From Saccoglossus kowalevskii (taxonomy: Eukaryota > Hemichordata > Enteropneusta > Harrimaniidae): a DNA stretch of 58,613 nt. The stretch lies in contig NW_003143806.1 of NCBI RefSeq assembly GCF_000003605.2, forward strand, positions 44,334 through 102,946, read 5' to 3'. Of this stretch, positions 38,834 through 51,475 are shown in pieces; the stretch's first letter is position 1; every line of letters begins with the position of its first letter. The notes beneath the pieces are model-generated. The model did not search any database, had not been told where the DNA came from, and saw only the letters and a list, made by a program, of their open reading frames with translations. A program made the translations under genes and the position numbers.

Positions 38834-41800
38834 CACGGGGTGTAACTTTATTGTGTGCTGACGATAGATTTTAGTAAATTTATTCCACTTTCTTAAGGCT
38901 CATCTCCGACATACAATGACGTAAGAATCGTGCATTATTAGTGACAATTTATGTTTGTATAAAAACAATTGTGGCACATCCTATGCATGGATGCATGTAA
39001 CGTAAAGTATAATCGCACGCAGAATGAACGTAGATCTAGCAAGACATGGACTGTACGAACAGTAACGACCTATTTGAACGCACCCACCCCTAAAGGGTAC
39101 AGGAATAAAGTCTGGTATAATGCACAGAATGAACAGAACAAATTACATTCATTTGGAGGTTAACATCGCAACCTAGAACGAAAGAATGGCTGTATGAATG
39201 GGTAGTTATTAAGAAAAATCCCTGTTGCATACGTATTACTCATTTTAATTTGACTTCTGTTACATGCGGTGTTTGACTGAAACACAAACCGACACCGTGT
39301 ATAATGCAAACTCACAACCCCGAGTCGCAAGCACTGTTGATATAAAAAGAAACCGATGCCACGTAAGCTATTTTAAGTGTGATGGATACCGTCTCTATCG
39401 ACACTGGTCGTTAATAACCAGCGTTAGGGGGCTAGTATTATACAGTTCACTGAAATACAGTTAAGATTACATGTTTTATTGTATATTTGGTATAAGTAGC
39501 ATGAAACGCCATTTTTGTGACATGATTTGTTCTACGCATTGGGAATCATGACATAGGGTTTGTTTCAGTCACTGAAACAGAATGGACTATGTATTTGTAA
39601 TGTTCTAAATATGTATACTTAATCACAGTGAGTACTGATGCACACGGAATGAATAATATGGTACAGATTTGTGTAAAATACAGCAGTGGCATATGCGTAA
39701 TACGGCGACAAAGGGGTACGTTACGACCCACCCGATCATTACCATCACCACTTATAATGTAAACTACCTAGTTGATGCGTATAAATAAGCACATCACATT
39801 TACTATTTATACGCTGCGATTATTTTTAGATTGAAGATCTATCCTGCGTCTACTGTTTATGGCGGCTACAGACTCAGTTCACAACTAACGGGTTGTTTTT
39901 TTCCAAATCAGTAAGAATTCGCATCATTAAGTCGCAGCTGATGATAGGTGATACTAGCTCACCTGATGATATGTGAGCTAGTTCAACATAACAATCGTTA
40001 AATGTCTAACTAAAACATACTGGTTTCCAGGTAGTGGCTTCCTGCCTCATTTACTTTCAACTTCAATATGTTGCACAGTTTTTAGCGATTTGGGGACATT
40101 CTTCTAAGCCCCATGATAACAGTACGATAATGACAGAGAGATTAGTGACAAACATGCTGATAAACTGACGACAGATATTAATTACAATGATGACAAGGAA
40201 GGTATAGTCGTCCTTTTAGGTTGTTTGTTTACATATTTAGTTCTGAAAATGTATTCTCGTGCAAAATTGTGTTGTGTTGAAGCGATAGAGACCCAGATCT
40301 ATCATCTGCGTACCCCTAACATACAATAAGATTTTCCACAAACACTTTCAACAATTTTCCATATCTGAACCAGAAAGCCATAACTCATGATACACAATTT
40401 TTTTTATATGTATTTAAGGGCACAACATAAAATATCACATATCCCCTGTAACCTCTCCTACACCCCTAATTTCTTTTTTGACACACCCCTTCAAAAACTA
40501 CACCCCTACAAGTAAGTGTTTAAATTAACGATGACAGAGGTATCTACAACGGTTGTGAGCATTACATGGCCCACAAATACGAGCGGTGAGGCACTGTCTC
40601 CTAATAGGAATGCCCGACGAGACACAACGCGACATGCATGACTCATTTCCCATTCCGCATAGCAAAAGAAAAGGTCGAATGCGGTTGACCCATAGTTCGA
40701 ACTAATCAATTGGTGACAGCGTATAACACCAGTATTTCTGATTATTTAATAAGTAACTTCCACCCGAGTCGTTAACCAGAGTATGTGAATTAGATGATAC
40801 ACCTGCTGAGTGAATGCGATTGATCGCTGGCGGGGTTTACTTGGGTTAATTATTAAATTGACCTGATCAATTTTATTACGAGTGACAATGTTCAAAGTAT
40901 ATCATTACTATACTCTAATCGGATCGAGTTTGTAACATGGACACGGACGATCTATAAATAACGCTGTCGGCGGAGCTGTGGTAAATGAACGCACTGAGAA
41001 CTTATGGTAGGAACATTCACCATTAACGGGCAAGTCGATGACAGATCAACTGTAACAATAATTGCTAAACTGTCTGTATGAGTGTCTGACCATATGTAAA
41101 AAAAAACATCGAACGTGTACGAGTGGTTACCAGCACATCGTAGGACAAACAGAGCGACATACCGTCATATGTCTACAATCGCTGCCAAAGTCAATAACGC
41201 TTTGTAAGCATTCTCATGTGTTCATGTTGATATAGGAAGAACAAACCAAAATAGTAAACGGCCAATTGTGCACGCCAAGCATAAGAACTCCAAGCACCAT
41301 TGGCGACACTGAAATGTTAGTCGTCTGTGCCATCTCGAATCTCACATCAAAACAATAAACATAGACCCAAAAACATATCATCCGGTTTCACACGTGTTAT
41401 CGGATAGGTTAAAGACAGGGGGTGAATGCCGCATTCGGAGGTCAATAACACAACGCAGTCTTTATTTTAAAGGGGTAACATACTAATAGTTCACCATTTG
41501 ATACGTATAATGTTGAATCACTCCGGCTGTGTCACAGGTGACTGTCTGAATTTAGCTTACATTTAAAACTATACCATAATATATTGACATTTGAAAGGCG
41601 GTAATCGTCGACGAATAATTCAGCCAATTAAACCAATTAAGTGGCAAATTAAAGCCGGAAAATATCACAAAAAACTTTCGATATAGCAATAACTCGGAAA
41701 CTCGGCATGACAGACTGATTGATCGCTCTTTCGGCTCAATTCAGTGACAAGGTCCCAGATACAATTACGTCTGTTTAATGGATAGTTCGAAACCAACCTA

Positions 41801-42225
41801 TCCGTAAACAAAGATTAGATTCTAAGTGAACGAACCAACATTTTAACATTCCAGTCAGGTATATCCGAATGAAATTAAATACTTTATTTCGTCAATTTAC
41901 CAAAGTGTTGTCACTATGGTGTTAATTGTTAACAGTTAATTGCAGGGAAAATTATAATAGTGCGTTCAATGTAATCCGGGTAATTGCTTATACTGTTTAT
42001 TTTTGCTCACACAAGTTGAAAAAAAAACATTGTACAATAATTGAAAGCCTATGACGGTAATCGAGAAGTGTAAACCATTGTTATAAAATAAAGACAGCCC
42101 ATAATGTGAGATAAATTACGCTGGATATGTTACTTTCAAACATCCGACACGAAGGCGGCATTAGATAGGGCATAATACCCAACAAAAGAGGAATGGCAAC
42201 GGGAACGGGAACGAGCACTAAATAT
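38834..42225. other. Intergenic, nothing recognised
   Basis: AT-rich DNA without exon, RNA gene or array. A C-rich patch at about 40430-40510 repeats ACACCCC motifs but has no clear period. Confidence 0.5.
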
Positions 42226-42864
42226 AACAAGCAGCCTATCGGCTGAGATAGCTCCGCTGTTAGCAATACACATTTCAATTAAAGAATACAAGATATCATT
42301 AGAAAATGAACAATATGTATAGTATCAAAGCAATCGGACTTGCTGTTTTCGACAAGAATTCGAAAATATCACTTTTTACCAAAAATTACAAAACGAATTC
42401 ATTAAAGTTAGATAATCGAAGATATCATCACGAAATGAACAAATCTGAAAGAGGTCCACATGTAGTACCTATATATGTAATATCAAAGCAATCAGACTTG
42501 CGGTTTTTAACAAGAAGTCGAAAATATCACTTTTTACCAAATGTGACAAAAATATTCACCAACATTAGAGAATTAAAGATATCATCACAAAATGAATAAA
42601 TCTGAGAGGTCCACATGTAGTACCTATATATATAATATCAAAGCAATCACCAAAATTAGAGAATTGAAGATATCACCATGAAATGAACAAATCTAAGAGA
42701 GACCTACCCAAGGTGCATATACACCACGTATCAAAGCATTCAAGCTTGTAGTTTTCAAGAAGTCGAAAAAGTAAAAAAAAAATGACACGAACGACGGGCG
42801 ACGGACAATCATCACTCATATGATAAGCTCCGCTCGACAAAGTCGACAGCGAGCTGAGCTAAAC
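42226..42864 (+). mobile_element. Terminal-hairpin element, copy F (both ends kept)
   Basis: The left end is intact: AACAAGCAGCCTATCGGCTG, then TAGCTCCGCTGTTAGC. Two core monomers carry TATCACTTTTTACC at 42367 and 42525 (158 bp). A third monomer is internally deleted, joining AATATCAAAGCAATC directly to CACCAAAATTAGAG. The right end has the CATATACACCACGTATC segment, a GAC-rich tract, GATAAGCTCCGCTCGACAAA and GTCGACAGCGAGCTGAGCTA. The right stem carries a small insertion. With copy E it defines both ends of the family. Confidence 0.75.
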
Positions 42865-43546
42865 ATGTATGAGTGGTACATGCGACAATCAAAATAATTG
42901 TTCCGAGTTATTTGATTATTGAAGTAAAAATGCAGGTAGGCCTTGAGCAGTCGGAGTAACATACATTTGTTTATATTGAAACAGATTAGGTTCTACAGTG
43001 TAACATTACGAAGCCCTGTCACGCATGGAACACTGAAACACAAGAAGCTTGGCAACTATTTTTCTGCTATTTGTGATGTACAACTTGAAAACAATGTGAT
43101 CCACATTACTAAAATTTATATATACAATACTTACAGAAAATACATTTGATTTTACATCTGTTTTCAGTCTAAATTATTCAAGAAGCGAGTTTTCCATGAA
43201 TAAATTAAACATGTCTGTGATTATCCCCATGTTTGAGGCAAATTTCAATGAAATGTGGTGATTATGCACATTGTGCAAGTTCGGTTATTAGCATGTTCGA
43301 ATTTCAATCCAAAACTTATTAATGCATTGTTCCTATAAACCACGTCTTTTGGAAATAAAGAATTGGGTAATCAAAATCTATGAAGATATAAATTGAATAA
43401 ATGCTAGGATATGTAATAATACAATAACATGTCATACCTTCAATAGAACATTTTTTATAATACTCAAGGCACACTTTGGAATAATAACATTAATATCATG
43501 GTCCCTATTGACATGAATTGCATAAAACGTTTCCTAAATATTACTA
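42865..43546. other. Intergenic with possible repeat remnant
   Basis: No gene. The stretch 43250-43330 contains ATTATGCACATTGTGCAAGT and a TTTCAATCCAAAAC segment. These weakly recall the 22 kb tandem-core family, but it is too diverged to call. Confidence 0.4.
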
Positions 43547-45680
43547 CCTTATACTAAAATATGTTTGCATATATAGAGTAGTAACAAATTCTCACTTCTG
43601 GTCCGGTTAAACTTAAAATATTTGCTTTTGAGATATATTTGTTGGCATGTGTTGGTTCTGGCAAATTTCAGCCTTGTCGTCCTGTACTTTAGTAATTCTG
43701 ACTTCCCAGATTGCGTAAAATTTTTACTATTTTGACACGAGAAATGCCTGGGCTAAATGACTGGCTGAGGGACGGGGGCTTAGAGTGTGCACCCTAACTT
43801 GCAACACACGAACCTAAAAGCATTTGGCAATAAGACAAAACATGACCGTTTTTTTTAGGTCTTCATTTTTTCATAGCATAAACACGGTTTTCACCTTCAC
43901 TTATTATGACACCCTCAAAAGCGAGTAATTTCTGTTCTCTTCAAGGGTAAACAATGGTTCACTCCCGTATGCTACGATTTGAAACAGTTTTGTTATGCTT
44001 CATGTGTTTGTTTGCCTTTATTTACGTTTTGATAGTCGTCACTGCCGTCCCTACTATTTGATCATAATGTTTTGGTTCCAATTAACGTAGCTACCACCGA
44101 GGAAATTAATAACTTTTGTCGTTGTTTCATGGTAAAAAATAGTAATTTTCCTAACAATGTTTTTGACCTTTGTCGTCATTTTTAATTAACCTTGACTTTT
44201 CCCAGGCCAGAGTGTATTACATCACAAGAATTGTATGTCTGTTATGAAAAAATCCATGTTGTGAATAAAAATTCACAACGGTTTGTGCCGTTTTGGTCCT
44301 CACTGATCACCACGATTGGATTGCAATTACTCTAACTACCGCCAAGATAAATAGTCTTTCACCCCTTGGTTATTATCACTGATTTTTGTCACCGGAGTGA
44401 TTTACTTTCCAAGGCGCCTCTAATAAATAACCTATCCTACTTCTGGCCTCGGAGAGGATAGGCGATAAGACTTTTCAAGGACGCAGGTCGTTTGGATCGG
44501 ACTTTTTCTTTTGTTTCAAGTATGTTGTATGCCGAGCAACATGGCAACGTTGTTTTTTTGGTGAATTTAGAACATGTTCTATTCCAATAGAGGATTTTTT
44601 CATGCATAACAATTCTTTACTGGAATGCCTCATGTAAAATATAGGTACAGATTTCCTGTCCTGTAAAATTTGTTCAATGCGTCTTCAATTGTAGCAATAC
44701 TATTCATGTCACTGTCCGTAAAATAGATGGAAATACCAGTTACATCACTCATGAAGATTGATACATGGGTCATGAAAATTGATGATTCTATTGCTGGTCG
44801 TGATAGCTGTATTTAGTATTTATTTCCATGTAATGTAATATCATATCGCTGGTTTGGACGGAGACGGCTGACAGGTTGTTTCGGTTCTGGGGCTTTTTTT
44901 TATTATTCTGACGTGTTATTTGGTCGCATATATTTGTATATACCAGTCAGACACTGTCAAGTGAGTAAGTACTAGAAAACAGTCCGGGACATATATGAGT
45001 CTGAATCAGAGGTAGGCCCTGAAGAACGTATCCCATTATTAAACGAAATTCATATTATAATCCTATGCTTACAAATAATCCGATATTTATGCCTGAGAAT
45101 ACAGAACTGGAAAATGTCAAGTACACAATGTAGTCAAATTAGTGAGAAAAGGATATTATGGACCCTGTGGTATACAAATGTAATTACATAATAAATGGCA
45201 ATGAATGAAATATTTTTTTATTTGAGCTTTGAATCACATTTATTAGGAATTTCACATGAAGTTACACATATGGAGATGTCCATGTTATATAATAAATTCT
45301 CTAGTTAATATCTCATTTTTGTTAGTATCCCTGTATGTATTAAAATATGTACACATTTTATCTAATTGGTGGTGGTAATTGCCAAGTCAGTTTATAAAAT
45401 AGTGAAACAATATTTTAGTAAATAATACCTACCACAAAATACGCCCTCGAGAAGTGTAACTGAATACTTTTTATTGCAATTTCTTTCACTTTTAATTAGT
45501 TGTAGTGCAATACATTAGTAATACTTAGTATACATTTCTTTGTTTCATTGCTGAGAATGATTTATACATTTGTTTCATACTATAGTTTCTTTGGATTAGG
45601 ATTACTTATTTCTTAAACAATATTAAACTATCCTTCTACAACACCAATAAGTTCATTACTTACAGTTTGTCACTAAGCAG
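43547..45680 (+). repeat. Left arm of a long inverted repeat
   Basis: This 2.1 kb segment is homologous, in reverse complement, to 51545-54776. Exact shared blocks include 43861-43882 with 54427-54448 (22 bp), 44359-44379 with 53083-53103 (21 bp), 44729-44762 with 52700-52733 (34 bp) and 44935-44956 with 52481-52502 (22 bp). Between blocks the arms are clearly related but diverged, with small gaps. The outer end reads TA then CCTTATACTAAAATATGT; the other arm ends ACATATTTTAGTAAGG then TA. I found no protein-coding homology conserved between the arms. It is either a terminal inverted repeat of one 11.2 kb element or one of two inverted copies of an unknown element. Confidence 0.75.
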
Positions 45681-48115
45681 TATAAAAAGAATGTATAAGG
45701 GCACGAAGTTACAATTAATATAGCAATATCTCTGATATTTTGACTGGAAAATACAAACCATGTTTGTAGCGGAGAAAATGTAATTGTTTATCCCTGGTGT
45801 CAACAATTATTGACATTACATGAGAAAAATAACATATCTGATTACTATGCTTTCCAATTTACAGATCTGGGAGAATATAGTTTTGACATCTGGTTCTCAT
45901 GATAAAATGTCTTCATTTCAACACTAATTTGTTTTGATTCTAACCAAACTATTATCAGTGAGAGTATTGTGACAATTGTCCATAAACACCTCCTGTATTA
46001 ATTATACAAATATAAATTACTTTACGAACACCAATGTGGATTCAAGGGAAATGATAGCTGCAATTTTTCACTCATTAGAAATATTTTACATGAATAAATA
46101 TTTTTTGAGAATGTACTGTTCTATACCACATTGCCACTCATTTGTGATCTGTGTACACTGGGTAATGTTTTTGAACTGAATGCCCTGAAACTGAATCAAT
46201 AAATTAAACAATTGGTCTAAGGCAGCAGAATATAGGTAATAATATCACTGCAAACATTAAGGGTAATTATTATTTTACAATTATTGTTGGCTGGAATGAA
46301 ATACACAAACATTGGCATGCGAGTGAGTCAATCATTTACTTTTCGTTACAGGTAATGATATAATAATATAATAACAGTTTCTTGGAAAATAAATTGAATA
46401 TCAAATCCGCGGCCAATAGTCACAGAAGGAAGATTACATCTCGTTAACGTCAATCATTCGTCCATGCGTCAGCCGTCCATGTCAGCGTTTGCAAACACAA
46501 AAATTATACCATTACACATAGCGTCGTTAGGTGTACTCAAAACTGTCGTGAATTCTGAAAGACACGTGACGTTTCTCTTTTTTTTACTGACTTGCCTGAC
46601 ATGTATATGATGGTAAGTGGGGGAGGGGGGGCTACTGTCTTGTTTTTGATGAATGCGAGTTAGTAATGATGGTAATTAAGCTTCCAACAATGCTCTCATT
46701 AGGGAAGCAGATTGACATACATAACCCTTGGAATTCCATTAAATGTAACATATTTATATAAATCAGCATATTTTTTACTATTTCGACTTTAATTAAACTG
46801 CGTCATTCAACTGAATGTTCGACTGAAAGATGACCTTTATTTTACAAATGAAAAATGAAGTTATTTAATAAATGAGCGGTTTCAGTATTCAGTAAGGAGT
46901 GCTAGAAAGCATTCTGATGTAAAATGTAAAAGTAAATTATCGAAATCTGGATTGCAATCTTGCAATCTTCTAATTCAAAAACGAGTGCAGAAAAAAGTCC
47001 CACGTTTTGGGCGAGTACGTATTGTAGATACTATACTTTGAAAACAAAGATCGGGTCATACATGAAATTTGCAACTCAACAACAAACGTAATCAACATAT
47101 CAGATAATGTTTGACGTTGATCGACTGCAGATACAAAGAACATAGAGAAAGATTCGCAAATATGAACTCATCAAGAACAAAATACACGGAATATAGTTTT
47201 TCAAATGATATATCACCTAAAGAAAATCTACGTGCTGACAGAAAATAATTATCCTTTTTCATCAACTAACCTAATTAATATGAACAGAGTTTAGTAATGA
47301 ATGATTCGATCAGATTTATGCCCGTTCACACATTTCAGCTAGTAAATAAATTCCGATCCGTCAGATTAGTGACGAAAATGAAACTCAATCGCAACTTTAC
47401 CTTGCCCTACGTAAAATAATATACTTCACACATTTCATTATCAAATACAATCGGGATTACATAAAAAAGCAATATCTTTCGTCAATTCAGACATGTCGTG
47501 TCTATATACACACAGGCGACACCTGCAGACTGTTTGCTTCTATACCTATACTATTTAGGTTATATAACGCCATTCACTGAATAGACTGATTGCTTGTATT
47601 GACATAGAACATTGTCACAGATAGCACAGCAGATCAATTTAGTAGATTATAAATCACAATTTAGTCATGAAAATGATAGCATACGAACGTGATTGGATAT
47701 TTAGTTCCCGCTTGAGTGTATGTCTTTATTAAAAATCTAGTTCACTTGCGGATGAGATACTCAGTTTTCTTCAAATTTATAACCCATTTTACGAGGTTGC
47801 TCTATAATCACTATGCTGTGTTATGATCAATGAGTTTGAGTGATTGATTAAACAGTAACAAGATAAGCTTTTTTATATTACTTTTTTGCTCAAAACTCGA
47901 TAGACGACAGCTACGAGTGCGTGTTATATGAACTCTTGGTCGTTATTATACATAACACGGCCATACTACAAGTACTTCCATTTGAAAGTACTGCAATTTC
48001 ATTTTATCACTCAGGCATATGGTATTTTCCCATTCATACTTTTACCTCACTCGAAATAACTGGGTAACAATCATGCCCATTTAAAGCAGGAGTACATTTT
48101 GGCGACCTTCCCAAA
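45681..48115. other. Spacer of the long inverted repeat, left part
   Basis: AT-rich with no transposase or other gene seen. A G-run lies at about 46617-46630. A small inverted repeat, CGTGTTAT..ATAACACG, is near 47920-47960. Confidence 0.45.
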
Positions 48116-48600
48116 AATGTAAAGAGTCAACAGCACACACACCCCCATCCCTCACATGTTCAGTAACGTCAGTCCCCGTTCACCTCCTTAAGCACCTCTT
48201 CCGTCACTCGCACTAACAGTGGCATCAGAACATGCACTACCAAATCCATTGCACTTGCAGTGACGTCAGTCCGTTCACACCCCCTCCCCACGCACTTTCT
48301 CCATTACTCGCACTCACAGTTGCGTCAGTACATGTACCTTCCCATCTATTGCACTTACAGTGACGCCAAAACACACACCCCACCACCAACACCACACACA
48401 CACACAAATGCACTCCCCCCCCCCCATCCTTATTCGCATTGGCATCAATACATGCACTTTTCCACCCTTTGCACTTGCAGTGACGTCAATCCGTTCACCC
48501 CCACGCACGTCTCCCACCACTTGCACTCATAGTGGGAGTACATTCACTTCCCCCATCCATCACGCTTACAGTGACATCAGCAAGCGAGGCAAGCATACAG
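48116..48600 (+). repeat. C-rich degenerate tandem array with TGACGTCA-like cores
   Basis: Repeat units of about 91-120 bp contain GCACTTGCAGTGACGTCAGT followed by CCGTTCAC and a C-rich tract. Cores are at 48164 (TAACGTCA), 48261 (TGACGTCA), 48361 (TGACGCCA), 48481 (TGACGTCA) and 48572 (TGACATCA). Between them are half-unit relatives with CACTCACAGT and a GCATCA or GCGTCA core. Two cores are the exact palindromic cAMP-response element. CA and C runs break the array. The long frames across it come from stop-poor composition and are not genes. Confidence 0.7.
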
Positions 48601-48726
48601 CAAAGGGACACAAGCAGGCTCATAAAGCTCCGCTGTTTCATATGCACGAGAAAAGAATATACAAATTAATCAGTTTAGCCTTGTACAAAATAACACTCAT
48701 CCCATTGACACTCTCTTGTAGTATAC

Positions 48727-49200
48727 ACTAAACACATACTGTAACCTTGACTTCTGTAAATATTCCAAGGATGTGCCAGTCGAATGAGAAACATATGTTT
48801 GAAGGCCCTAATCATTCCCCCATGTAGTCATGCAACAAACACTACTGAATCAACTTTAACTTTGACCTATAACCTCGAAACTAGTAAGGTCCTGTGAATC
48901 ACATTGGCATTGTGTGTGTCAATTTTGAAGGCGCTGACTATTTTCCCCATATAGCTACATTGTATAGTACATAAATACATATTGTGATCTTCACCTTTTG
49001 TTCCTTATATGTCATGTCATGGGTTTACACTGGGGCATGCGTTCCAAGGTCCAAGCTATATTTCCTTATAGTTCAATACTAAACTAGTATAAACACATAG
49101 CCTTGGTATTGATCTAAATATTTAGCAAGGTCTATTGAAAGAAAATGTGTGTCAATTTTTGATAGCACTGGCTATTTTTCCCCCAATGAGTCATAATATG
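48727..49200 (+). repeat. Degenerate tandem repeat, ~115-126 bp units
   Basis: About four units share a CCTTGACTTCTG or TTTGACCTATAACC start, a GTGTGTGTCAATTTTGAAGG segment and GCGCTGACTATTTTCCCCAT followed by TAGTCATA-like sequence. Landmarks fall at about 48801, 48927, 49042 and 49161. It has no coding potential. Confidence 0.55.
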
Positions 49201-49479
49201 ATAATAATAGTCTTCACTGAATCCTAAAAATGAACATAGATCAAAGAACAATAAAGCATGGTTGTTATTCCATGACAAAACAAAAAGGAGAAAAACAAGA
49301 CATGAATGTCACAGTCCCTGTTATTTAATTATAAAATACTCATGTTAAAATAATACATGGAAAATCTGCAATGAAATGAATTAATATGTACTTTTAATAA
49401 TATTAATATGTGGGTAGAAATCATCTTAAAGTTATTTCCCTTTATCTGATTACTGAAAACTTTCATTGACCCAGGACCA

Positions 49480-49924
49480 AAATCTCAGACTTGGGTTTGT
49501 TTCATTATCACCACTATAATTCCCATCAAAACGTAGCCCTGACACCCCTCTACATTTTTCACTGAGATTGGTTATGGTACGACCTATTTGTCACTGATTC
49601 AGATCAAGGTTATGACCGGGTCATGACATCATTAAAACGCTAGCATTACAATCTAAGCTAATTATTTAGTCTGAGCATGCTCAGTTGTTCTCTCAGTGGT
49701 GTTGGGAGAGGTAGTTTTGATGAAAATCATGAAAAATACCCACTCAGGATTTTCATATCTGGAAAAAATGTACGTGCATATTCGGCAGAGCATTTTCATC
49801 AACCTGCCAAGTTTCATTGATATCTGCGGCAGAATTTCTGAGAAAATGTTAGAGACGTAACAGACGGAAAATTGAATTAATAATAGTCCGCCTTTCAGGC
49901 TGTGCCTGAAACGGGGACTAAAAA
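49480..49924 (+). mobile_element. Second terminal-hairpin element family
   Basis: The right half has TGCCAAGTTTCATTGATATC, a GAATTTCTGAGAAAATGTTA segment and CAGACGG. It then has a strong terminal hairpin at 49885-49919, where AGTCCGCCTTTCAGGC pairs with GCCTGAAACGGGGACT across TGT, followed by AAAAA. This is the same end architecture as the main family, with different sequence. The left limit is uncertain. A minus-strand 141-codon frame (49662-50087) runs across it and is a by-product. Confidence 0.55.
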
Positions 49925-50197
49925 CATACACTATAAAAAAAACTGCAACAAAAAACAAGGAACAAAAAAACTTGCTCGGAAATTGGTTTAGAAATGCATA
50001 TTTATAGAGTAAATGTTGGTTGAAACATTTATATATGTATTTTGCTAGACATTTAGACAATTCAGCATTGCCGTATTCTTTGTGCATAGTACGTTAATAA
50101 AGCTTGTATCAGTGTTGCCCTCAGAAAACTGTCTAATTTTGTTTAGAAGAACATTTTAACAAAAAATGCTCTTCATCTTCAATAATTAGTATTACAT

Positions 50198-50788
50198 AAC
50201 AAGCAGAAAGGTCCACGTGTAGTACCTATATATGTAATATCAAAGCAATTGGACTTGCGGTTTTTAACAAGAAGTCGAAAATATCACTTTTTACCAAAAA
50301 TATTCACCAAAATTAGGGAATTTAAGATATCATCACGAAATGAACAAATCTCAGAAATGACCCACATGTAGCATCTATATATGTAATATCAAAGCAATTG
50401 GACGTGCAGTTTTTAACAAGAAGTCAAAAATATCACTATTTACCAAAAACGACAAAAATATTCACCAAACTTGGAGAATTGAGGATATCATCACAAAATG
50501 AACAAATCTGAGTTATAACCACATGTAGTACCTATATATGTAATATCAAAGCAATTGGACTTGAGGTTTTTAACAAGAAGTCGAAAATATCACTTTTTAC
50601 CAAAAATGACAAAAATATTCACCAAAATTAGAGAATTAAAGATATCATTATAAAATGGACAAATCTGAGAGAGGTCTGCCCATATACACCAAGAAGAAGT
50701 TGAAAAAGTTAAAAGTTGACATGGACGACGACGGACAATCACTCATATGATAAGCTCCGCTCGACAAAGTCGACAGCGGAGATAAAAA
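50198..50788 (+). mobile_element. Terminal-hairpin element, copy G (left end deleted to a stub)
   Basis: Only AACAAGCAG remains of the left end before it jumps to core sequence (AAAGGTCCACGTGTAGTACC). Core landmarks TATCACT lie at 50282, 50431 and 50589 (149 and 158 bp). The right end is nearly intact: CCATATACACCAAGAAGAAG, a GACGACGACGG tract, GATAAGCTCCGCTCGACAAA and GTCGACAGCGGAGATAAAAA. Confidence 0.7.
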
Positions 50789-50989
50789 GTACCGGACAGC
50801 TTCTTTCATTAATGTTAATTTTATGGCATCTGCCCATTTCAATTTGTAAGACATGTGCATTTAACCTTAGTTTGGTAATTGATCATCTGTCATGTAATGG
50901 ACTATTTACTGTCTGCAGACAATTTTCAAGTCTAAATTCACTTTTTAATTTTCTGTAAGTACGTAGTTTATTTCTGTGGTTATATAATA

Positions 50990-51110
50990 CAAAACACATT
51001 TTGCCTTGACCTTTTACCCTAAAACGTTGTTGCGTTGTTGGGTGACATTTGTACCAAGTTTGAAATCTGTACCTATATTTACCTTCGAGTTATAACACAG
51101 ACATACAAAG
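50990..51110 (+). repeat. Fragment of a tandem-core repeat
   Basis: TTGCCTTGACCTTTTACCCT, then TGTACCAAGTTTGAAATCTG and GAGTTATAACACAGACATAC, follow the order of segments typical of the right part of such elements. No terminal hairpin is evident. Confidence 0.4.
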
Positions 51111-51289
51111 TGAATAAAAGCGAATACAAGTAAATACTATGGTAAATCAAGGCAAAGGTGAACTTGTGTGAGTCGACCTGAAGTTCGCGTACGTCACAAA
51201 ATTGCCAGCAACTCGTTACGGTGCGTCGTTTTGTCGGCCACTGGACACCCCCTCCCCCCCCCCAAAAAAAAAGATGCATGCATGCCGAT

Positions 51290-51475
51290 CCATGGCAGTT
51301 TTAAATAAACTTTTACAAAATATGTTCCACCAAAAATAAACACAAATATTTCTAAAAATTAGAATACTAACAGTTATCTGCACCAAATGAATAAATATCA
51401 TGGAGTTCCGCCCAAGATACACACATAATATATTGAGGTAATTGGGCTAGTCTTTTGCAAGAACAAGTCGAAAAT
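51290..51475 (+). mobile_element. Diverged core fragment of the main family (copy H)
   Basis: CACCAAAAATAAACACAAAT, AAATTAGAATACTAACAGTT, CACCAAATGAATAAATATCA and GAACAAGTCGAAAATAAAAA keep the order of the family core, without either end. A C-run then an A-run at 51254-51273 lies just to its left. Confidence 0.4.

Noticed and set aside
48260-48731. Pro/His/Thr-rich frames on both strands
   Set aside because: Stop-poor C-rich low-complexity DNA gives such frames. There are no splice sites or domain signals.
49662-50087. 141-codon minus-strand frame
   Set aside because: It lies across the second terminal-hairpin element and its A-rich flank. Its composition follows the repeat, and no protein family is recognised.
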